NCBI RefSeq assembly: GCF_003470665.1
Contig: NZ_QRJZ01000002.1
Coordinates: 62,001 to 126,000, forward strand
DNA: 64,000 bases
Direction of reading: 5' to 3'
Source: Collinsella sp. AM17-1
GTDB lineage: Bacteria; Actinomycetota; Coriobacteriia; Coriobacteriales; Coriobacteriaceae
Shown: one piece after another, positions 1 to 8,159 of the stretch
Layout of the letters: each line of letters begins with the position of its first letter
Position numbering within the stretch: the stretch's first letter is position 1
The notes under the pieces: generated by a model
Told to the model about the DNA's origin: nothing
The model's input: only the letters and a program-made list of their open reading frames with translations
Databases searched by the model: none
Program-made: the position numbers and the translations under genes

Positions 1-1
1 G

Positions 2-1333
2 GAAGAGGCCAAAGAATCTCTCAAGGAGGTCGTCGACTTTCTGGAGAAGCCGCAGCGCTACGAGGAGATCGGCGCCAAGCTGCCGCGCGGTGCCCTCCTT
101 GTCGGCCCTCCGGGTACCGGTAAAACCCTGCTTGCCAAGGCTGTTGCCGGCGAGGCGGGCGTGCCGTTCTTTAGCATTTCGGGCTCTGAGTTCGTTGAGA
201 TGTTTGTTGGTCGCGGCGCTGCTAAGGTGCGTGACCTGTTTAAGCAGGCCAAGGAAAAGGCCCCTTGTATCGTCTTTATCGATGAGATCGATACCATCGG
301 TAAGAAGCGCGATGGCGGCGGCTTTAGCGGCAACGACGAGCGCGAGCAGACGCTCAATCAGTTGCTGACCGAGATGGACGGCTTCGATAACCACAAGGGT
401 ATCGTCGTTCTCGCTGCCACCAACCGCCCCGACAGCCTTGACCCGGCCCTGCTGCGCCCCGGCCGTTTTGACCGCCGCATTCCCGTCGAGCTGCCCGACC
501 TGACCGGCCGTAAGAACATCCTCGAGCTCCACGCCAAGAGTGTGAAGACCGAGCCGCCGATCGATTTGACCGCGATTGCCCGCGCCACGCCCGGTGCCTC
601 GGGCGCCGACCTGGCCAACATCATCAACGAAGGCGCCCTGCGTGCCGTCCGCGAGGGTCGCAAGCGCGCCACGCAGGACGATTTTGAGGAGTCGGTGGAG
701 GTTGTCATCGCTGGCCAGCAGCGTAAGTCGACGGTGCTTTCCGATCACGAGAAGCAGGTCGTTTCTTACCACGAGATTGGCCATGCTATTGTTGCCGCTC
801 GCCAGAAGGGCTCTGCACCGGTCACCAAGATCACCATCGTGCCGCGCACGAGCGGTGCTCTTGGGTATACCATGCAGGTCGAGGAGGACGAGCGCTTCCT
901 GACCACGCGCCAGGAGGTCTTGGACAAGCTTGCCGTCTACTGCGGCGGCCGTGCGGCCGAGGAACTCATCTTTGGCGAGATGACGACCGGTGCCGCCAAC
1001 GATATCGAACAGGCCACCAAGCTCGCCCGCAACATGGTGACGCGCTTTGGTATGTCCGACGAGTTTGGCATGATGGCACTCGGTACCGTGCAGAATGCGT
1101 ACCTCAACCAGGATACTTCGCTCACCTGCGCCCCTGGTACGGCCGAGCGTGTGGACGCGATTGTCGCTAAGCTGATCGAGGACGCGCACGATCGCGCCCT
1201 GCAGATCCTCAAGGAGAACAAGTTCAAGCTCCATGAGCTGGCTCGTTATCTGTACAAGAAGGAGACCATCACGGGTGATGAGTTCATGAACCTCCTCACG
1301 CGCGAGAATCCGCTGATGCCCAAGCAACAGTAA
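2..1333 (+). CDS. ftsH: ATP-dependent zinc metalloprotease FtsH (5' end outside window)
   Basis: This is the AAA plus peptidase part of FtsH, the membrane-anchored protease that degrades damaged membrane and short-lived regulatory proteins. The frame is open from base 2, so the N-terminal membrane segments lie left of the window. Visible are the Walker A motif GPPGTGKT (nt 104-127), the Walker B stretch CIVFIDEID, the second region of homology with RPGRFDRR, and the zinc site HEIGH (nt 770-784), where the usual HEAGH has Ile for Ala; the HExxH residues themselves are intact. The stop TAA is followed at 28 nt by a strong terminator, so this gene ends its operon. FtsH identity is secure from the AAA-protease order; a second paralogue elsewhere cannot be excluded. 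Confidence 0.97.
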   Translation, partial: EEAKESLKEVVDFLEKPQRYEEIGAKLPRGALLVGPPGTGKTLLAKAVAGEAGVPFFSISGSEFVEMFVGRGAAKVRDLFKQAKEKAPCIVFIDEIDTIGKKRDGGGFSGNDEREQTLNQLLTEMDGFDNHKGIVVLAATNRPDSLDPALLRPGRFDRRIPVELPDLTGRKNILELHAKSVKTEPPIDLTAIARATPGASGADLANIINEGALRAVREGRKRATQDDFEESVEVVIAGQQRKSTVLSDHEKQVVSYHEIGHAIVAARQKGSAPVTKITIVPRTSGALGYTMQVEEDERFLTTRQEVLDKLAVYCGGRAAEELIFGEMTTGAANDIEQATKLARNMVTRFGMSDEFGMMALGTVQNAYLNQDTSLTCAPGTAERVDAIVAKLIEDAHDRALQILKENKFKLHELARYLYKKETITGDEFMNLLTRENPLMPKQQ

Positions 1334-1360
1334 AGCCGCGGTCGAGCCAGTAAACGCCGA

Positions 1361-1397
1361 CGCCCCATTTGAGCAGCTATCTCAAATGGGGCGTTTT
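1361..1397 (+). terminator. Intrinsic terminator of ftsH
   Basis: A 13-bp perfect stem (CGCCCCATTTGAG paired with CTCAAATGGGGCG) with a 7-nt loop is followed by TTTTGCTT. It lies between ftsH and the DUF523 gene and ends the ftsH transcript. Confidence 0.9.
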
Positions 1398-1414
1398 GCT
1401 TGAGAGGGATGGAA

Positions 1415-1906
1415 ATGAAGATCGTGGTGAGCGCCTGCTTGATGGGCGAGAGCTGCAAGTATAACGGGCTCGACAACTATCATCGCGCGTTGGTCGAGGC
1501 CTGCGAACGCACGGGGACTGAGGTCTTGTTGGTGTGCCCCGAGGTCTTTGGGGGCCTGCCCACGCCGCGCAAGCCATCCGAGATTGTGGACGGTGAGGTC
1601 CGTACCTGCGAGGGCGTCTCTGTCGATCGCGAGTTTCGCCTAGGTGCCCAGCGTGCGCTCGATATGTGCGAGCATTTTGGCGGCCCGTCCGAGATCGCTG
1701 CGTGCGTCCTTCAGGACCGCAGCCCCTCGTGTGGCGCGGGTCACATCTACGACGGCACCTTTAGCGGTACGCTCACCGCGGGCAACGGTGTTTTCGTCGA
1801 CCTGCTGCTGCGTCACGGGTACCGCGTGATTCCTGCTAGCGAGTTCGATCCCAGCATGTTGGAACATTGTCCACAGCACTCGAACCGAACACTTCCTCAC
1901 GGGTGA
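1415..1906 (+). CDS. DUF523 family protein, unknown function
   Basis: A small cytoplasmic protein of the DUF523 (YbbK-like) family. The conserved family features are present: SACLMGESCKYNG near the N-terminus, VCPEVFGGLPTPR, and SPSCG, giving a set of conserved cysteines suggestive of metal or redox chemistry, although no function is established. I chose ATG 1415 because the family begins MKIxVSACL and a GAGAGGGA stretch lies just upstream; ATG 1409 and TTG 1400 are in frame. The family domain normally ends soon after the GYRVIP segment. The last 15 or so residues here overlap an antisense recombinase relic, so the C-terminal tail may be created by an insertion junction. Confidence 0.85.
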   Translation: MKIVVSACLMGESCKYNGLDNYHRALVEACERTGTEVLLVCPEVFGGLPTPRKPSEIVDGEVRTCEGVSVDREFRLGAQRALDMCEHFGGPSEIAACVLQDRSPSCGAGHIYDGTFSGTLTAGNGVFVDLLLRHGYRVIPASEFDPSMLEHCPQHSNRTLPHG

Positions 1907-1995
1907 CCGTTTTGGCATCATCCGTGAAGTTGATATTGAGTACGACCCGGTCATCAAAGACGTAGGCCGAGTTGACAGGCGCCGTACCCAGGCAG
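1836..1995 (-). pseudogene. Relic of serine site-specific recombinase C-terminus
   Basis: Read on the minus strand, this stretch encodes about 50 residues including NSAYVFDDRVVLNINF and TVTREEVFGSS, then a TAG at 1838-1836. This resembles the C-terminal strand-and-tail region of large serine recombinases of mobile elements in gut actinobacteria, from memory of the family and not a search. No start, catalytic serine or resolvase domain is present, so it is at best a decayed 3' end. It overlaps the 3' end of the DUF523 gene. The alternative is a chance open frame. Confidence 0.4.
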
Positions 1996-2074
1996 TCCCT
2001 CCCCGCGGCCCTCGCGCAGGAACGCGTACACGGCCCTCCCGTCTCTTGCGCCCCTCCCGGAGCTGTTCACATCA

Positions 2075-2316
2075 GTGTAGCCAATCCAGTCCGCCAAGGG
2101 CTGCAGCCCGGACAACGCGGCGATGGAGGGCTTCTTCGGCCTGCTCAAGAAGGAGTTCTGGCACGGCGGGGACTGGTCGGAATGGACCCCCGCCCGCTTC
2201 ATCGAGGAGCTCGGGGGGGGGGCTAGATCGGCCGATACAATACGGAGAGGCGCAGCGATGCGCTCGGTGGCCGCACGCCGGCCGAGTTCCGCTCCGCGCT
2301 GGGAAGGGCCGCGTAA
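2075..2316 (+). pseudogene. IS3-family transposase (OrfB) C-terminal relic
   Basis: The plus strand encodes SPDNAAMEGFFGLLKKEFW, the typical catalytic-core tail of IS3/IS150 transposases (family form DNAxxESFFxxLKxE, containing the DDE glutamate), then, in another frame, YNTERRSDALGGRTPAEFRS and a stop at 2314-2316, which is the usual C-terminus. The two parts are separated by a run of ten G residues (2213-2222) where the frame is lost, and an in-frame TAG follows. No orfA, no complete orfB and no clear terminal repeats are visible, so this is a decayed fragment. Confidence 0.8.
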
Positions 2317-2430
2317 CGGTCCAAGAAATCGTCCGCAGTCTCCATTCTTGCCCCTTTGGGACGGCTTCTTGTTGGGGCGTGCCTGCCCCGGACCCTGCTA
2401 GGAACGAGTGCAGCAAACTGGAATTTTAAA

Positions 2431-3033
2431 TTAGTCTTTGCAAATAACCTTTGAACCTTCACCATCAATTACAATTCCCTGACGATTGTTAATTGGGCAT
2501 AGATTCAAATCCGAAAACTCAGTTATTATTTTCTCGGTAACTTTCTTAAATGGTGCTGTAAGAAAATGCGGAAGAACATAGAAATCAATCAAATTAAGCC
2601 CTGCATCATCTTCTTGTGAGTAGTCCACCGGCTTTTCATCCATTTGCTCGATATATTGGATGCTTGGAGCGCATACAATCGCACCTGCCGATTCACCAAT
2701 CATCAGTTTTCCCTTTGCCAATTCTTTCTTCAACAGCTCATCCGTTCCCGTTTTACGGAGCTGGTCTATAAGGAAAAAAGAATTTCCGCCGGTAAAATAG
2801 ATCACATCCGCATCTTCAAAAAGAGACTGTATCGTTGAATAAGCCTCCGTTGAAATGTCAATTTCAGTTACGATTGCTCCCAACTTTTTGAATAATTTTC
2901 GAGCCGAGCCGACATAACCGGTGTATCCTTCACGCAGCGAAGCTGTTGGAATAAATGCGACTTTTTTATTTTCAATTTCTTCCTTTATCAGACTTCCTAC
3001 ACTTGAAAAGTGCGAACATAAAAACATTTTCAT
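2431..3033 (-). CDS. Peptidase S51 family protein (dipeptidase E-like)
   Basis: A 200-residue cytoplasmic protein of the S51 / class I glutamine-amidotransferase-like fold. The nucleophile motif is visible as IGESAGAIV, with the family's FTGGNSFFLIDQLR segment before it. Family members are serine peptidases such as aspartyl dipeptidase or cyanophycinase relatives; the substrate here is unknown. ATG 3033 has an AAGGAG site 7 nt upstream; an in-frame TTG lies one codon earlier. The gene is strikingly AT-rich relative to all neighbours (24 of 60 G+C in bases 2821-2880) and uses Lys, Ile and Asn codons typical of Firmicutes, so it was probably acquired horizontally. It sits alone between transposase and membrane-protein relics. 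Confidence 0.85.
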   Translation of the reverse strand: MKMFLCSHFSSVGSLIKEEIENKKVAFIPTASLREGYTGYVGSARKLFKKLGAIVTEIDISTEAYSTIQSLFEDADVIYFTGGNSFFLIDQLRKTGTDELLKKELAKGKLMIGESAGAIVCAPSIQYIEQMDEKPVDYSQEDDAGLNLIDFYVLPHFLTAPFKKVTEKIITEFSDLNLCPINNRQGIVIDGEGSKVICKD

Positions 3034-3219
3034 CAATATTCTCCTTCATATATAAATTCTTATTTGTTGAACTAAACCGTGTATACCATACTCTCCAATG
3101 AAAGAACGCCCTGATATAGCGTAATTTGCTGTTTTCCTGCGTACGTGCGTACACACCCCACAGGAATTCTAAGGGCCCTGCCCCCTTAGCACACGGACTT
3201 TGGAACAAAGTCTAGTGTG

Positions 3220-3502
3220 TTACGCCTTGCCAGAGGTGTACAGGCTCCCGGTACGCACGTACGCAGCAATTGCCATCAATGCGCCATATAATTGGCGATC
3301 AAGTTCGTATAAAGCGACCTTGGTTCCGCAAAACAAAAGGCAGGATACCATCACCACGATGATACCCTGCCTCTGTTCGTTCCTGTTTACCGTTCCGAGT
3401 AGTCCTTCCGCAGAATTTCCGATAAACAAAAAAACGTACCCGAACCCTTTCTCGTAAAGAATCGTGTTCGAGTACGAACTGAATGCTGGAGCAATAAAAA
3501 AC
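3220..3502 (-). other. Accessory stretch with possible membrane-protein remnant and a hairpin
   Basis: The minus strand is open for about 90 codons and reads as a hydrophobic peptide (GYVFLFIGNSAEGLLG and IIVVMVSCLLFCGTKVAL), which could be the tail of an integral membrane protein. There is no credible start or ribosome binding site, and I do not recognise a family. A 14-bp imperfect hairpin (GGCAGGATACCATC with GATGATACCCTGCC, 3339-3371) lies inside it. The base composition resembles the adjacent AT-rich peptidase gene, so it is likely part of the same acquired segment. Confidence 0.25.
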
Positions 3503-3538
3503 CACCACAAAGGTGCCTGTCCCCTTTGTGGTGGTTTT
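3497..3538 (-). terminator. Terminator of gldA; copy 1 of a 41-nt repeated palindrome
   Basis: Read on the minus strand, a 16-bp stem AAAACCACCACAAAGG / CCTTTGTGGTGGTTTT encloses the loop GGACAGGCA region and is followed by a T-rich stretch. It begins 10 nt after the stop of the dehydrogenase gene. The 41-nt core is identical, in gene-relative orientation, to the element at 11159-11199. Confidence 0.8.
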
Positions 3539-3547
3539 GCGCTAGGC

Positions 3548-4630
3548 CTAGAGCGTGTGGCCGTAGGCGTTGGCGGCCTTGATGGCGGCGGCGAACTTCT
3601 CGTCGGTGAAGGGCTCCGGGTTACCCTGCTTCCACTCGTTGGTGGCGTGCGCATACTCGCACAGGGCCGGGATGTCGGCCTCTGAAAGTCCGACCTGCTC
3701 AAGCGTCACAGGCAGGTCCATCTGCTTGTTAAAGGCGGCGTAGCGCTCAAGGTTCTCGGTATCGCCCGCATAGGCAAACAGCACGAGCACGCCCAGGCTC
3801 ACGACCTCGCCGTGCAGATAGGTTCCCTCGCGCGGAATGCTGCACGTCGCATTGTAGAACGCGTGCGCCACGCTCGAGTTGTAGTAGTAATCGTTTTGGT
3901 TGGTCAGGTTCGAGACATAGCCCGTGTTGACCACGATGTCGAGCGCGATCTGCTTGACGGCCTCGCTCGACAGATTCCGACGCACGTCCTCAAGACCCTG
4001 GACGCCATAAGTAAACAGCGGCTCGGAGCAGGTGTGGGCGAGTGCCAGGCCAAGACCGGCGGTATGCTCCAAATTGCCGGCGCTCGTGGCGTACTCGACT
4101 TCGGGCTGCTTGGACAGGGCATCGCCCACGCCGGCCCAGAAGTACTCCTCCGGAGCCTCGGCGATGATCTTGGGATTGATGAAGATGTGCGCGGGACGGT
4201 TGGGGTACGAATAGCCCTCGAGCGAGCCGTCGTCGTTGTAGACGACGGCAATGGCGGTCGCGGCCGAGCAGTTGGAGCAGATCGTCGGTACCGTAAAGAC
4301 GATCTTCTTGAGCTCGATGGCCGCCGTCTTGACGGTATCGAGCGCCTTGCCGCCGCCACAGGCAATGAGCACGTCGGCTTCCTGGCAGGCGGGGGAGTTT
4401 ACGACCTTGGCGATATTGGCGCGTGTGCTGTTGGTACCGTAGACGCGCGTCTCTAGAATCTCGACGTCGGTGCCTTCCAGTGCTGCTTCGATACTGGGAA
4501 GCGCCGCGGCCAGTGCTCGTTTACCACCGATAATCGCGACCTTGGCCGCTCCGTACTCGGCCAGCGCGCCGGGCAGCTCGTCAAAGCAATCCTCGCCGAC
4601 GGTATAGTCGCTCATTCCAATCGTGCGCAT
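3548..4630 (-). CDS. gldA: Glycerol dehydrogenase-like iron/zinc-dependent alcohol dehydrogenase
   Basis: A 360-residue member of the group III metal-dependent alcohol dehydrogenases, most like GldA, which oxidises glycerol to dihydroxyacetone with NAD. The N-terminal half has the dinucleotide-binding GGGKALDTVKTAA and VPTICSNCSAATAIAVVY. The metal ligands of the family are present as the Asp in GVGDALSKQPE and the His residues in SSVAHAFYN and YLHGEVVSLG. ATG 4630 is preceded by AAAGAAGG. The gene is monocistronic, divergent from ileS, and ends at a strong terminator. Related family members act on hydroxyketones or other polyols, so the exact substrate is not certain. Confidence 0.88.
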   Translation of the reverse strand: MRTIGMSDYTVGEDCFDELPGALAEYGAAKVAIIGGKRALAAALPSIEAALEGTDVEILETRVYGTNSTRANIAKVVNSPACQEADVLIACGGGKALDTVKTAAIELKKIVFTVPTICSNCSAATAIAVVYNDDGSLEGYSYPNRPAHIFINPKIIAEAPEEYFWAGVGDALSKQPEVEYATSAGNLEHTAGLGLALAHTCSEPLFTYGVQGLEDVRRNLSSEAVKQIALDIVVNTGYVSNLTNQNDYYYNSSVAHAFYNATCSIPREGTYLHGEVVSLGVLVLFAYAGDTENLERYAAFNKQMDLPVTLEQVGLSEADIPALCEYAHATNEWKQGNPEPFTDEKFAAAIKAANAYGHTL

Positions 4631-4774
4631 AGCAGCCTTCTTTCGTTAGATAAAGTGCTTTCAGGTATTTTGCTCCAAGAGAAGGCCTACGGCCGCGAGA
4701 AATTTCGAACGTATAAAACCAGTGTTGAGGGTTTTTCGCCGACGCGGAACGTGCTAGCATACTCCGCATAAGCG

Positions 4775-5075
4775 TTGATGGGGACGAGTAGTCGGCCATT
4801 CGCATGCCACAGAGAGCGGGGAGTGCTGAGATCCCGTGCATGCGACCGATGAAAATCACCCCGGAGCTGCGATCCCAACGGACGTGCCTCGCAGGCACGT
4901 CTTAGTAGATATCGCCGAGATGGTCGTCGATACAGGCCAGCCGAGTAACGGATGCGAGCGCGCGATAACGCGGGCGAGGGCATCTAAGCTGGGTGGTTAA
5001 GCGAAGAGCTTTTGCGGGCACGCTGCCCGTTTTGTGGCGCTTCGTCCCAGCTTGTAAGGGACGGGCGCTTTTTTG
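4775..5075 (+). promoter_or_regulatory. T-box riboswitch (isoleucine) of ileS with attenuator terminator
   Basis: Between gldA and ileS the plus strand carries T-box landmarks: a stem I region with AGAGAG and GTGCTGAGA, a specifier loop in GAAAATCACC with ATC (Ile codon) at 4855-4857, and the T-box core GGGTGGTTAAGCG near 4991-5003 that binds the tRNA acceptor end. AAGCTGGG at 4986-4993 can pair with CCCAGCTT at 5046-5053 to form the antiterminator. The competing terminator is GGCGCTTCGTCCC / GGGACGGGCGC (5037-5068) followed by six T. Known biology: uncharged tRNA-Ile stabilises the antiterminator and allows ileS transcription. Confidence 0.88.
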
Positions 5076-5117
5076 GTGCCCAACGGGCGTGCGCGCCCAC
5101 GACATGAAAGGGGTACC

Positions 5118-7919
5118 GTGGCAAACGAATACAAGCAGACGATGAATCTGCCCAAAACCGGTTTTCCCATGCGTGCCGGTCTTTCCAAGTCCGAGCCCAA
5201 GCGACTCAAGGACTGGCAGGACAACAAGGTCTACGAGCAGGTTCTGAAGAAGAACGAGGGTCACAAGAAGTTCGTGCTGCACGACGGCCCTCCGTACGCC
5301 AACGGTCCGATCCACATCGGCCACGCCATGAACAAGATCTCCAAGGACATGATCAACCGTTACTGGATGATGCAGGGCTATGAGGTTCCCTATGTCCCCG
5401 GTTGGGACTGCCACGGTCAGCCGATTGAGCACAAGGTCGAGGAGAAGCTCGGCACCGAGAAGTTCAACCAGACCTCCACGGCTAAGATCCGTGAGCTCTG
5501 CAACAAGTTCGCTGTCGAGAACATCGAGCTGCAGAAGGCCGGCTTCCGTCGTCTGGGTGTGCTCGGCGACTGGGACAATCCCTACCTGACGCTCTATCAC
5601 CAGCACGATGCCGCCGACATCGAGGTCTTTAAGGCCATGTTCGATAAGGGCATGATCTATCGCGGCCACAAGCCGGTTCACTGGTGCAAGCACTGCCACA
5701 CCGCGCTGGCCGAGGCCGAGATTGAGTACTCCGACGAGACGAGCCCGTCCATCTTCGTGCGCTTTGAGATGACCTCCAAGCCCGCCGGCCTCGAGAACTT
5801 CGATGGCCCGGTTGACTTTATCATCTGGACGACCACGCCGTGGACCATCCCCTCAGACCAGGCAGTTTCTCTCAAGCCCGGCGCCGCCTACGTCGCCGTT
5901 GAGCACGACGGCCGCGCCGAGGTCATGCTCGAGGACCTGGCTCCCAAGTGCTGCGAGGAGTTTGGCTGGGAGTACACCCCGGTTGTGGTCGACGGCAAGC
6001 CCTATGTGGTTCCCGCCGAGACCTTCCATCACATTCACTATAAGCAGCCGATCTTCGACGGTGTCGAGGGCGTTGCGCTGCTGGCCGATTACGTTGGTGT
6101 CGATGACGGTACCGGTATCGTCCACAACTCTCCCGGCCACGGCGTCGACGACTACTTCGCCTGCCTCAAGGAGGGTATCACCGACATTTGCATGCCGGTC
6201 GATGACGACGGCAAGTTCTACACCGGTGAGGAGTTTGGCACCGGTGGTCCCTTCAGCGGTATGGATACCGATGAGGCCAACCCGCACATCATTGAGTTCC
6301 TGCGCGAGCGCGGCACCCTGGTCCTCGAGAAGAAGATCACGCACAGCTATCCGCACTGCTGGCGCTGCAAGCACCCGGTGCTCTTCCGTGCCACCGACCA
6401 GTGGTTTGTCTCTATGGACAAGACCGGTTTGCGCGAGCAGGCCGGCAAAGAGGTCCGCGAGAACGTCAAGTGGTATCCGGCCCACGCGGCCAACCGCATC
6501 GGTGCCATGGTCGAGCAGCGTCCCGACTGGTGCATCAGCCGTCAGCGCAACTGGGGCGTGCCTATCCCCAGCTACACCTGCGCCGACTGCGGCGAGAAGG
6601 TCATGAACGACGCTACGCTCGACGCAGTCATCAAGCTCTTCCACGAGAAGGGCTCCGACGCCTGGTTCACCGACGCTCCCGAGAGCTACCTGGGCGAGGC
6701 CTGTGTCTGCCCCAAGTGCGGCGGTCATCACCTCAAGGCCGATAAGGACATCCTCGACGTGTGGTGGGATTCCGGCGTCTCCTGGAAGGCCGTCTGCGAG
6801 TACCGTCCCGAGCTGGAGTATCCGGCGGATGTGTACCTCGAGGGCTCCGACCAGCACCGCGGTTGGTTCCAGAGCTCGCTGCTCACCTCGGTGGGTGCCA
6901 ACGGCCATGCTCCGTACAAGGCGGTCGTCTCGCAGGGCTTCACGCTCGACGGCCAGGGTCGCAAGATGTCCAAGTCGCTCGGCAATGTTATCGACCCCAA
7001 TAAGGTCTGCGACGAGATGGGCGCTGACATCATCCGTCTGTGGGTTGCCTCCGTCGACACCAGCTCCGACGTCTCCATCGACCACGAGATCCTTGCTCGT
7101 ACGTCTGATGCCTACCGTCGTTTCCGCAACACGCTGCGCTTCCTGCTCTCCGAGCTCGAGGGTCAGTTTGAGCCCGAGACCGACGGCGTCGCCTTTGCCG
7201 ACTTGCTGCCGCTCGACAAGCTCATGGTCGCCCGTCTGACCCAGGTCCAGGCCGAGGTCGACGATGCCTACGCCAGCTACGAGTTCCCGCGCGCCTACCG
7301 TGCGCTTTACGACTTCGTGGTTACCGAGCTTTCCAACGTGTACCTTGACGCCCTGAAGGACCGTCTGTACTGCGAAAAGCCCGGCTCGCTCGAGCGCCGC
7401 AGCGCCCAGACCGTGCTCGCCGAGCTCTTCTCGATGCTCATGCGCGATCTGCAGCCGATCCTGTCCTACACCGTCGATGAGGCCATGGCCTATGCGCCCG
7501 CCGGCTGCGTCGATCATCAGAAGTACGCCGCGCTGCTCGATTGGTACAAGTCGCCCATCACGGTCGACGAGGCCAATGAGTTTGAGGGCGTGCTCGAGGC
7601 TTCACTTGAGCTCCGTAGCGCCGTGACCAAGGCCCTTGAGGATGCCCGCTCCGCCGGCACCTTCACCAAGAGCCAGCAGGTACGCGTCAAGGCGGTCGTT
7701 CCCGCCGAGATGTACGCGCTGCTGACTGGCGACAAGGCCGTTGATCTGGCCGAGTTCTACATCGTTTCCGATGTTGAGCTGACCCAGGGCGAGGAACTCT
7801 CTGTTGCCATCGAGGCAGCCGAAGGCGAGTGCTGCGACCGTTGCTGGAACTACCGCACCACCGTCGGCGAGTACAACGGCCACGCGCATATCTGCAAGCG
7901 CTGCGCTGAGGCTTTGTAG
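5118..7919 (+). CDS. ileS: Isoleucine-tRNA ligase
   Basis: A full-length class I isoleucyl-tRNA synthetase (933 residues) that charges tRNA-Ile in the cytoplasm. Signature PIHIGHAMNKI is near residue 65 and KMSKS appears in GRKMSKSLGN. The editing (CP1) domain with TTTPWTIPS lies between them, and a C-terminal zinc finger CCDRCWNYRT...CKRC closes the protein, as in E. coli and B. subtilis type enzymes. The start is GTG 5118, with AAAGGGG a few bases upstream and a normal MANEYKQTMNLPKTGFPMR N-terminus. Expression is controlled by the T-box just upstream. Confidence 0.97.
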   Translation: MANEYKQTMNLPKTGFPMRAGLSKSEPKRLKDWQDNKVYEQVLKKNEGHKKFVLHDGPPYANGPIHIGHAMNKISKDMINRYWMMQGYEVPYVPGWDCHGQPIEHKVEEKLGTEKFNQTSTAKIRELCNKFAVENIELQKAGFRRLGVLGDWDNPYLTLYHQHDAADIEVFKAMFDKGMIYRGHKPVHWCKHCHTALAEAEIEYSDETSPSIFVRFEMTSKPAGLENFDGPVDFIIWTTTPWTIPSDQAVSLKPGAAYVAVEHDGRAEVMLEDLAPKCCEEFGWEYTPVVVDGKPYVVPAETFHHIHYKQPIFDGVEGVALLADYVGVDDGTGIVHNSPGHGVDDYFACLKEGITDICMPVDDDGKFYTGEEFGTGGPFSGMDTDEANPHIIEFLRERGTLVLEKKITHSYPHCWRCKHPVLFRATDQWFVSMDKTGLREQAGKEVRENVKWYPAHAANRIGAMVEQRPDWCISRQRNWGVPIPSYTCADCGEKVMNDATLDAVIKLFHEKGSDAWFTDAPESYLGEACVCPKCGGHHLKADKDILDVWWDSGVSWKAVCEYRPELEYPADVYLEGSDQHRGWFQSSLLTSVGANGHAPYKAVVSQGFTLDGQGRKMSKSLGNVIDPNKVCDEMGADIIRLWVASVDTSSDVSIDHEILARTSDAYRRFRNTLRFLLSELEGQFEPETDGVAFADLLPLDKLMVARLTQVQAEVDDAYASYEFPRAYRALYDFVVTELSNVYLDALKDRLYCEKPGSLERRSAQTVLAELFSMLMRDLQPILSYTVDEAMAYAPAGCVDHQKYAALLDWYKSPITVDEANEFEGVLEASLELRSAVTKALEDARSAGTFTKSQQVRVKAVVPAEMYALLTGDKAVDLAEFYIVSDVELTQGEELSVAIEAAEGECCDRCWNYRTTVGEYNGHAHICKRCAEAL

Positions 7920-7945
7920 TTACGCGGTTTTACCAAACCGCGTAA
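7920..7945 (+). terminator. Hairpin directly after ileS stop
   Basis: A perfect 11-bp stem (TTACGCGGTTT / AAACCGCGTAA) with a four-base loop begins right after the ileS stop codon. It has no T-tract, so it may protect the mRNA end or act together with the larger palindrome that follows. Confidence 0.5.
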
Positions 7946-7959
7946 CCGGTTGACGCTGC

Positions 7960-8058
7960 AAACCCGCCAGAGCGGCAATCTGCCTTTCAACTTCGGCGGC
8001 ATGACTAGAAGGTCAATGCCGCCTTGTTTCAAGGCACCTTGCTCGCTCTGGCGGGTTT
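7960..8058. repeat. Nested palindromic element between ileS and lspA
   Basis: Three nested stems share one axis: outer AAACCCGCCAGAGCG (7960-7974) with CGCTCTGGCGGGTTT (8044-8058), middle TGCCTT / AAGGCA, and inner GGCGGCAT (7995-8002) with ATGCCGCC (8016-8023). On the plus strand a TTTTC follows, so it could end the ileS transcript. The bulged three-stem architecture is larger than an ordinary terminator and could also be a structured RNA or a small mobile palindrome. Confidence 0.65.
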
Positions 8059-8159
8059 TCGCTGTCGGTAACGAATCATCGGCTATTTCGTTGCTGGTCA
8101 ATATAAGATATTGATTTGCGTTAAACGGAATTCGATGTTCTTGAGGGTAGGGGATTTCT

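Noticed and set aside
2223-2468. 81-codon minus-strand frame between the IS3 relic and the S51 gene
   Set aside because: It runs antisense through the transposase remnant and into the peptidase gene's 3' end; no start context.
4581-4983. Two minus-strand frames over the ileS leader
   Set aside because: They cover the T-box structure and have no ribosome site or family match.
5853-7517. Long minus-strand open frame (554 codons) inside ileS
   Set aside because: It mirrors the codons of a certain ileS gene; high-GC coding DNA commonly gives such antisense frames, and it has no family resemblance or ribosome site.
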